The translations under genes were made by a program, and so were the position numbers. From Microbacterium atlanticum (GTDB taxonomy: Bacteria; Actinomycetota; Actinomycetes; Actinomycetales; Microbacteriaceae): DNA of 64,000 nt. The notes under the pieces are model-generated. The model had not been told where the DNA came from and searched no databases. It saw only the letters and a program-made list of their open reading frames with translations. The stretch covers positions 496,001-560,000 of the forward strand of contig NZ_CP063813.1 of the NCBI RefSeq assembly GCF_015277815.1. Reading direction: 5' to 3'. Shown here in pieces: positions 58,253-64,000 of the stretch (positions are counted from its first letter, which is position 1; each line of letters opens with the position of its first letter).

Positions 58253-58780
58253 TCAGCTGGCGACGGATGCCGCGGCCCGGCGCCGATCCGCGGCATCGAT
58301 CGCGAGAAGGGTCGACTCGAGCTGATCCTCGGTCGCGCCCGACTCCTGGCGCAGGAAGAGTGCGCGCTTGAAGTCCTTGCGGGCGGTGTCGAAGTCGCCC
58401 GCGTCGTAATTGACCTTGCCGCGGTGCTGCAGCGCGAAGGCGGCGATGCCGGCCCAGCCCTGCCCCTCCGCCTCTTCGGCGCACGTGGTCAGCTCCTGGT
58501 CGGCGGCGGCGTACGACCCGCGCGCCTGCATCACGGTCGCGTGCAGGATGCGAGCCCGCAGCAGGTCCTTGCGGGTGCCGGCCATGCGGGCCACGCGCAC
58601 CGACTGCTCCGAGATGACCAGCGCGTCGTCGAGGCGGTCCAGCACCTTCAGCAGCCACACCCGCTCGAGCAGGGCCGGGAGGCTTCGCTGCTCGCCGATC
58701 TCCTCGAGGCGCTCCTTGCACTGCCGCGCGTCCACCTGCTCGCGGAGGGTGTCGGGATCGTACCCGCGGATGTAGCTCAC
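58253..58780 (-). CDS. Tetratricopeptide-repeat-like helical protein
   Basis: The protein has 175 residues and is entirely helical. Repeating A/L/G/A/A/L positions (ALVISEQSVRVARMAG, LHATVMQARGSYAAADQEL, ALQHRGKVNYDAGDFDTARKDF) fit three to four TPR units, which bind proteins or peptides. GTG 58780 with GGGAG 8 nt upstream is chosen; upstream in-frame codons are unlike the family. No enzyme motif is visible and the partner is unknown. Confidence 0.7.
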   Translation of the reverse strand: MSYIRGYDPDTLREQVDARQCKERLEEIGEQRSLPALLERVWLLKVLDRLDDALVISEQSVRVARMAGTRKDLLRARILHATVMQARGSYAAADQELTTCAEEAEGQGWAGIAAFALQHRGKVNYDAGDFDTARKDFKRALFLRQESGATEDQLESTLLAIDAADRRRAAASVAS

Positions 58781-58868
58781 GTCTTGACTCCCTTCGCCCC
58801 GCCGATGGCTCCATCCAGTGTGCCCGCCGACCCGCGGGTCGCCGTCGTGCCACGCCGGGTCGCGGGAG

Positions 58869-59732
58869 TCAGCGGGTGAAGACGGATGCCGAGGGCTTGG
58901 GCGACGGCGTCGCGTCGGCGTCGGTGGCCACCCGCGCACCGCGCACGAAGTCGTCGAGCTCACGGCCCTCGGCCACCTTCGCCGGGTGGGGTCCGGCCGC
59001 CATCAAGCGGGGGAGCCACTGGGTCGGCAGCGGCGCGCGCGAGGCGGCGATGACGAGGTTCCCGAAGCGCCGGCCCTTGAGCGTCTGCACCTCGGCGAGC
59101 ACGATGACGTGCTCCAGCACCGCCCGCACCGTGGCGACCTCGCGGCGGGCGAAGGCGAGGCCGGCGCCGTCGGCGACATTGACCAGCAGCACGCCGTCGG
59201 GGGCGAGGAACCGCGCGGCCTCGGCGAAGAACTCGACCGTGGTCAGGTGGGCGGGCGTCTGCGCGCCCGAGTAGACGTCCGACACGACCAGGTCCGCCGC
59301 GCCGACGAGTCCCGACGGCAGGCGGGCGAGGATCTGGCGCGCGTCGCCGATCCGGACCCGGACCGATCCGCCGCGGGGGAGCGGCAGGTTCTCGCGCACC
59401 AGGTCCCACAGGGCCGGTTCGAGCTCGACGACCTGCTGACGGGAGCCGGGCCGCGTCGCCTCGATGTACCGCGGGATTGTCAGCGCGCCGGCGCCCAGGT
59501 GGATCGCGGTGAGCGGCTGTCCCGGCATCCGGAGCCTGTCGATCACGGCGCCCATGCGCGCGACGTACTCGAAGTGCAGGTGCGTGGGATCGTCGAGGTC
59601 GACGTGGGACTGCGGCGTGCCGTCGACGTCGAGCTCCCAGCCGCCCGCGAACGCCGAGCGCACGATCCTCGCCGTCGTGCCGTCCGAGAGGCGGACGGTC
59701 GGCGGGGCGGGCTCGTCCCTGACGCGTGCCAT
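58869..59732 (-). CDS. Spermidine synthase-like (class I methyltransferase fold) protein
   Basis: The protein has 287 residues. The SAM-type Rossmann segment is AIHLGAGALTIPRYIEATRPG with the acidic residue in QQVVELEPAL; GDARQIL and DLVVSDVYSGAQTPAHL correspond to the polyamine-synthase DxxD region. Actinobacterial 'fused-MFS/spermidine synthase' relatives often lack aminopropyltransferase activity, so polyamine synthesis is not assured. The start is leaderless: TAGCGT (59745-59740) lies 7 nt before the ATG. The 257 bp from 59733 to 59989 hold this promoter and that of the peptide-transporter operon; TAGCGT at 59894-59899 is a candidate for the latter. Confidence 0.78.
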   Translation of the reverse strand: MARVRDEPAPPTVRLSDGTTARIVRSAFAGGWELDVDGTPQSHVDLDDPTHLHFEYVARMGAVIDRLRMPGQPLTAIHLGAGALTIPRYIEATRPGSRQQVVELEPALWDLVRENLPLPRGGSVRVRIGDARQILARLPSGLVGAADLVVSDVYSGAQTPAHLTTVEFFAEAARFLAPDGVLLVNVADGAGLAFARREVATVRAVLEHVIVLAEVQTLKGRRFGNLVIAASRAPLPTQWLPRLMAAGPHPAKVAEGRELDDFVRGARVATDADATPSPKPSASVFTR

Positions 59733-59989
59733 GGACACCACGCTAGCCGCACTGCCCGCGGCGGACCGGCCGGTTTGACACTTGTGCCCACGGACACGCC
59801 GCGGGCGTTCGCAGATCGCTGAGGACGGGGCATCGTCGGGCACCGAAACCGAATCGAGATACAGGCGTAACCGACGAACGGCTTGCGCGCGGGTAGCGTC
59901 GGAGCATCACACCCCGATGAGGGCTGCGCGCACCTCTGCGCCACGTCGACGTGCAGCGGAGCCCACACGACATGGAAGGTGCACAGCAC

Positions 59990-61665
59990 ATGCTCCACAC
60001 CGCCAGAAGGCGCTGGCTCACCGGCGCCGCAGCGATCGCCGTCGGTGCGGTCGTCCTCACCGCCTGCGCCAGCGAGCGCGGCGGCGGCGGCGACGCGACC
60101 GAGAGCGGCGGCGACGTCGACGGCACGTTCGTCTTCGGTGCCTCGTCGGACCCGGCGAACCTCGATCCCGCCTTCGCCCAGGACGGCGAGACGTTCCGCG
60201 TCTCCCGGCAGATCTTCGAGGGCCTCGTCGGCACCGAGCCGGGCACGGCCGACCCCGCGCCGCTGCTGGCCGAGTCGTGGGAATCGTCCGAGGACGGCAT
60301 GTCCCACACGTTCGAGCTGAAGCAGGACGTCACCTTCCACGACGGCACCCCGTTCAACGCCGAGGCCGTCTGCGCCAACTTCGATCGCTGGTACAACTGG
60401 ACCGGCCTCGCGGCGACCGAGTCGCTGTCGTACTACTACGGCAAGCTCTTCCGCGGGTACGTCGAGACGCCCGACACCGCCGTGTACAAGTCGTGCACCC
60501 CCGACGGCGACTACTCGGTGACGATCGAGCTCAACCAGCCCTTCGCCGGCTTCATCCCGGCGCTGTCGCTGCCCGCCTTCTCGATGCAGAGCCCCACGGC
60601 GCTCGAGGAGTACGGCGCGGACGACGTCAGCGGCACGGAGGAGGCGCCCGAGCTCACGGAGTACGGCCAGGGCCACCCCACCGGAACCGGGCCCTACATG
60701 TTCGAGGAGTGGGCCCCGGGTGAGAGCGTGACCCTGACGGCCTACGAGGACTACTGGGGCGAGGCGGGTCAGATCGACGAGATCATCTTCCGCACCATCG
60801 ACGACCCCACCGCGCGCCGCCAGGCGCTCGAGTCCGGCTCGATCGACGGCTACGACCTCGTCGGACCCGCCGATGCGGCCGCGCTGGAGGAGGACGGCTT
60901 CACGATGGTGTCGCGTCCGCCGTTCACGATCCTCTACCTCGCGTTCAACCAGGCCGTCCCGGAGCTGCAGGACCCGAAGGTGCGCGAGGCGCTCTCGTAC
61001 GCGATCGACAAGGACGCGCTCATCTCGCAGGTGCTCCCGGAGGGCACCGAGAAGGCGACGCAGTTCATGCCCGACACCGTCAACGGCTGGAACGCCGACG
61101 TGACGACGTACGAGTACGACCCGGAGCAGGCACGCGCGCTGCTGGCCGAGGCGGGCTACGACGAGGCCAACCCGCTCACGCTCGACTTCAACTACCCGGT
61201 GAACGTCTCGCGTCCGTACATGCCGGACCCCGAGCAGATCTTCACGGTGCTCTCGTCGCAGCTGTCGGAGGTGGGCGTGGTCACCAACCCGGTCACCGAC
61301 GCGTGGAGCCCCGACTACCTCGACAAGATCACGGGATCGTCGGACCACGGCATCCACCTTCTCGGGTGGACCGGTGACTACAACGACACGGACAACTTCG
61401 TGGGCGTCTTCTTCGGCGGGCAGTCCTCGGAGTGGGGCTTCGACAACCCGGAGCTGTTCGCGGCCCTGCAGGAGGCCCGCGGCGTGCCGAACCTCGAGGA
61501 GCAACCGCCCTCTACGAGGAGATCAACGAGATGGTCGCGCAGTTCATCCCGGGCGTGCCGCTCGCGCACCCGGCGCCCACGCTGGCGTTCGCGCCCCGTG
61601 TGGAGAGCTACCCGGCCAGCCCGGTCAACGACGAGGTCTTCACCGACATCGTCCTCACCGAGTAA
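59990..61665 (+). pseudogene. Dipeptide-type ABC substrate-binding lipoprotein with a frameshift
   Basis: Family 5 extracellular solute-binding protein. A signal peptide and lipobox (VVLTAC) follow ATG 59990, which has GGAAGG 10 nt upstream. The mature part GASSDPANLDPAFAQDGETFRVSRQIFEGLV and later ESLS/FHDGTPFNAE match DppA/OppA. The correct frame breaks at about 61500-61504 after NLEEQ. The family ending (LYEEINEMVAQFIPGVPLAH...FTDIVLTE, stop 61663-61665) continues in the next frame, implying one missing base. Only the last 54 residues are affected. It could be a sequencing error or a fresh mutation. Confidence 0.82.
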
Positions 61666-61683
61666 CGGCCGCGCGCCCGTCCG

Positions 61684-61723
61684 GCGCGGTGCGGAGGAGG
61701 GATTTCCCTCCTCCGCACCGCGC
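61684..61723 (+). terminator. Strong intercistronic hairpin after the binding-protein gene
   Basis: GCGCGGTGCGGAGGAGGG (61684-61701) pairs perfectly with 61706-61723 around an ATTT loop: an 18-bp stem with no mismatch. It lies 18 bp after the binding-protein stop and 27 bp before the permease start. As in other import operons, it probably stabilises the upstream message and lowers permease expression rather than stopping transcription fully. Confidence 0.7.
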
Positions 61724-61749
61724 GTCGATCCGACCCGGAGACTTCCCAC

Positions 61750-62755
61750 GTGCTGCGCACCATCGGCAACCGGCTCCTGCTGCTCATCCCCACGCTCGTC
61801 GGCCTCAGCATCCTGCTCTTCGTCTGGGTGCGCTCGCTGCCCGGCGGACCGGCTGTCGCCCTCCTCGGCGAGCGTGCGACCCCCGAGGCCGTCGAGCGGA
61901 TCAACGAGCTCTACGGCTTCAACCGTCCGATCCTCGAGCAGTACTTCGTCTGGCTCGGGCGTCTGGCCACCGGTGACTTCGGAACCTCGATCGAGACCTC
62001 CCGTGCGGTGCTCGACGAGTTCTGGGCGCCGGTTCCCGGCCACGGTCGAGCTGTCGATCGCGGCGCTCATCATCGCGGTCGGCATCGGCATCCCGCTCGG
62101 CTACTGGGCGGCGCGACACCACGGCAAGCTGAGCGACCACGCGGCGATCGTCTTCAGCCTCATCGGCATCACGATCCCCGTGTTCTTCCTGGCCTTCCTG
62201 CTCAAGTACGTCTTCGCCGTGCAGCTCGGGTGGCTGCCCAGCGACGGACGCCAGGACCCGCGCATCGATGCGACCCACCCCACGGGCTTCTACGTGCTCG
62301 ACGGCATCCTGACCGGCGAGTTCGATGCCGCGTGGGATGCGATCCTGCACCTCATCCTTCCGGCCATCGCCCTCGGCACCATCCCGCTCGCGATCATCGT
62401 CCGCATCACCCGGGCATCCGTGCTGGAGGTGCAGAACTCGGACTACGTGCGCACGGGACGCGCGAAGGGCATCAGCAGCGGCACCCTGCGGCAGCGCTTC
62501 ATCCTGCGCAACGCGATGCTCCCCGTCATCACGACCGTCGGCCTCCAGGTCGGCCTGCTGCTGGCCGGCGCCATCCTCACCGAGACGGTCTTCGCCTTCC
62601 CCGGAATCGGCTCGTTCATGGCCAACGCGATCCAGGCGCGCGACTTCCCCGTGCTGCAGGGGTTCATCATCTTCATCGCCATCATCTACGCGCTCATCAA
62701 CCTGACGGTCGACGTCTCGTACAGCTTCATCGACCCGAGAGTGAGGGTCTCATGA
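61750..62755 (+). pseudogene. Dipeptide-type ABC permease (DppB-like) with a frameshift
   Basis: The N-terminal part (LRTIGNRLLLLIPTLVGLSILLF, RSLPGGPAVALLGERATPEAV) and the C-terminal part (VELSIAALIIAVGIGIPLGYWAAR, 'EVQNSDYVRTGRAKGIS' EAA loop, DVSYSFIDPRVRVS) are DppB-like but lie in different frames. The break is at GGG 62024-62026, where one extra G shifts the frame from DEFW to the expected RRFPATVEL. Correcting both this and the binding-protein break restores two normal genes. Left as is, the frames also create a false 934-codon fusion from 59951 to 62755. Confidence 0.82.
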
Positions 62756-62786
62756 CACCCCGTCCGCCCCATCGAGGAGGTGCCGC

Positions 62787-63752
62787 ATGAGCTCCGTCAT
62801 CCTGCCCCCGGCGCCCGACGGCGGCCCCGTCGACGACACCGCGATCGACGACGCCGAGCTCCTGGCGGCGAAGACCCGCGGCGGCGGCGGCTTCTGGCGT
62901 GACGTGTTCCGCCGGCTGCGCCGCAATCCCACCGCCTGGATCGGCGCCGCGATCGTCTTCCTCTTCGTCGTGGTGGCGGTCTTCGCCCCGTGGCTCGCGC
63001 CGTACCCCGAGACAGCGCTGCCGGGCGCGCAGTACATCACCCCGACGTACATCCCCGGACCGGGCGAGCTGCCGCAGTTCCCCCTCGGCCTGGACCGCTT
63101 CGGCGGCGACGTGCTGTCGAAGCTCATCTGGGGCGCACGCGCGTCGCTCGTGATCGGTGTCGTCTCGACACTGTTCGGCCTGATCGGCGGCATGCTCCTG
63201 GGCCTCATCGCCGGCGCCTTCGGCGGCTGGGTCGACACCGTCATCATGCGGTTCGTCGACATCCTGCTCTCGGTGCCCAACCTGCTGCTCGCGGTCTCGA
63301 TCGCCGCGATCCTCGGTCAGACGCAGCTCTCGGTCATGATCGCGATCGGAGCCTCGCAGGTGCCGATCTTCGCACGACTCCTGCGCGCCTCCATGCTGCA
63401 GCAGCGCAACGCCGACTACGTCCTGTCGGCGCAGACCCTCGGTCTCGGACGCGGCACCATCACGATGAGCCACGTGCTGCCCAACAGCATCGGGCCCGTG
63501 ATCGTCCAGGGCACGCTGACCCTCGCGACGGCCGTCATCGACGCCGCGGCGCTGTCGTTCCTCGGGCTCGGCGGCGGGCGCCCCGAGACCGCGGAGTGGG
63601 GCCGCATGCTCACCTACGCGCAGGCCGAGCTCGCGATCGCCCCCTGGCTCGCGTTCCTCCCCGGCCTCTGCATCATGATCACCGCGCTCGGCTTCACCCT
63701 CCTCGGAGAGGCGCTGCGCGAGGCGATGGACCCCCGCACCCGCGCGCGCTGA
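62787..63752 (+). CDS. Dipeptide-type ABC permease (DppC-like)
   Basis: The protein has 321 residues. It has a DppC N-terminal cytoplasmic tail with RRLRRNPTAWIGAAIV, about six spans, the FPLGLDRFGGDVLSKLIWGARASL segment and the EAA loop 'QQRNADYVLSAQTLGLGRGTI'. It forms a heterodimer with the preceding permease to import peptides or related nitrogen compounds. GGAGGTGCCGC precedes the ATG. Confidence 0.9.
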   Translation: MSSVILPPAPDGGPVDDTAIDDAELLAAKTRGGGGFWRDVFRRLRRNPTAWIGAAIVFLFVVVAVFAPWLAPYPETALPGAQYITPTYIPGPGELPQFPLGLDRFGGDVLSKLIWGARASLVIGVVSTLFGLIGGMLLGLIAGAFGGWVDTVIMRFVDILLSVPNLLLAVSIAAILGQTQLSVMIAIGASQVPIFARLLRASMLQQRNADYVLSAQTLGLGRGTITMSHVLPNSIGPVIVQGTLTLATAVIDAAALSFLGLGGGRPETAEWGRMLTYAQAELAIAPWLAFLPGLCIMITALGFTLLGEALREAMDPRTRAR

Positions 63753-63764
63753 CGCGGTGCGCAG

Positions 63765-63793
63765 GACGGATGCCGCCGGTCGCGGCATCCGTC
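63765..63793. terminator. Bidirectional terminator-like hairpin
   Basis: GACGGATGCCGC (63765-63776) pairs perfectly with 63782-63793 (12-bp stem, 5-nt loop) between the DppC-like gene (plus) and the convergent ATPase gene (minus). Confidence 0.65.
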
Positions 63794-63835
63794 ATCGTCG
63801 CCTGGGATGTGCCTGCTCTCGCCTGCCGAAGCGGG

Positions 63836-64000
63836 TCAGACCGCGATGTCGAGCTCGTTGCCGGGGATCGAGGCCAGCAGGCGCCGTGTGTACGGGTCGC
63901 GAGGGTTGGTGAAGATCTCCTCGGAGGATGCCGCCTCGACCAGCTGTCCGTCCTTCATGACGCACACGTAGTCGCTGATCAGGCGCACCACCGCGAGGTC
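63836..64000 (-). CDS. C-terminal end of an oligopeptide-type ABC ATPase (partial)
   Basis: The last 54 residues of a minus-strand gene are visible: DLAVVRLISDYVCVMKDGQLVE, then 'IFTNPRDPYTRRLLASIPGNE', ending at TGA 63836-63838. This is the D-loop/H-loop end and the C-terminal oligopeptide-transport extension of DppD/DppF/OppF ATPases. It converges on the permease operon, so it probably belongs to another transcript that supplies the same importer or a second one. Confidence 0.8.
   Translation of the reverse strand, partial: DLAVVRLISDYVCVMKDGQLVEAASSEEIFTNPRDPYTRRLLASIPGNELDIAV

Noticed and set aside
59951..62755. 934-codon open frame joining a binding protein and a permease
   Set aside because: The middle third (STRRSTRWSRSSSRAC...) is out-of-frame Arg/Ser-rich sequence, while the expected protein ends are found in the other frame. 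It is a product of two indels, not a natural fusion.

Overview
The window is very GC-rich actinobacterial chromosome. It most resembles Microbacterium or a close relative in Microbacteriaceae. The reasons are the dense recurrence of the words GGATGCCGC/GCGGCATCC, the many leaderless genes with a TAnnnT box 6-7 nt before the start codon, the frequent GTG starts and 4-bp GTGA/ATGA gene overlaps, and the gene content (DUF6421 protein, DUF4916 NUDIX-like protein, PucR regulator, HTH-less LysR-type protein). I see no rRNA, tRNA, prophage, insertion sequence or CRISPR.

Layout. 1-2.5 kb: end of a possible CHAT-domain gene, an HTH-less LysR-type protein, a DUF1304 membrane protein, a nuclease and a hexapeptide beta-helix protein. 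2.8-12.8 kb: a PucR regulator facing a long minus-strand polyamine/amine import and oxidation operon (PotA/D/B/C-type ABC importer, amidohydrolase, isochorismatase-fold hydrolase, FAD amine oxidase). 12.8-18.7 kb: DNA repair (Lhr-type helicase, then Nei/Fpg glycosylase). 18.7-26 kb: lipoprotein, two tiny PspC proteins, an ABC-F ATPase behind a leader with a 12-codon uORF and a hairpin overlapping the Shine-Dalgarno, an esterase, and a DivIVA-like coiled-coil protein.

26.0-34.8 kb is the most interesting stretch. A DhaK-DhaL kinase, a triosephosphate-isomerase paralogue and an RpiB-type isomerase match the enzyme set that turns L-erythrulose into D-erythrose 4-phosphate. They lie with their likely GntR regulator. 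A second transcription unit holds a xylose-isomerase-like TIM-barrel enzyme, two NAD(P) dehydrogenases, a 33-residue membrane peptide, an MFS importer and the remnant of a DUF1537 acid-sugar kinase. Both units start behind the same 14-bp operator, ATTTCCTATAGGAT, which ties them into one regulon. I infer catabolism of a sugar acid (possibly branched, apionate-like) through erythrulose; the substrate is not proven.

34.8-40.2 kb: threonine aldolase-type lyase, SDR, DUF6421 protein with a divergent Lrp regulator, a lipid-kinase-family protein, and a three-copy array of long inverted repeats. 40.2-50.5 kb: a complete-looking minus-strand operon for reductive pyrimidine (or hydantoin) breakdown: amidase, dihydropyrimidinase, LLM oxidoreductase, NMT1-type ABC importer, beta-alanine aminotransferase-type enzyme and malonate-semialdehyde dehydrogenase. 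50.8-59.7 kb: a two-component system, hemerythrin protein, ABC exporter pair, FMN reductase, ComB-like phosphatase, SprT-like protein, TPR protein and a spermidine-synthase-like methyltransferase-fold protein. 60.0-64 kb: a dipeptide-type ABC importer whose binding protein and first permease each carry a single-base frameshift, followed by another permease and the tail of a convergent ATPase gene.
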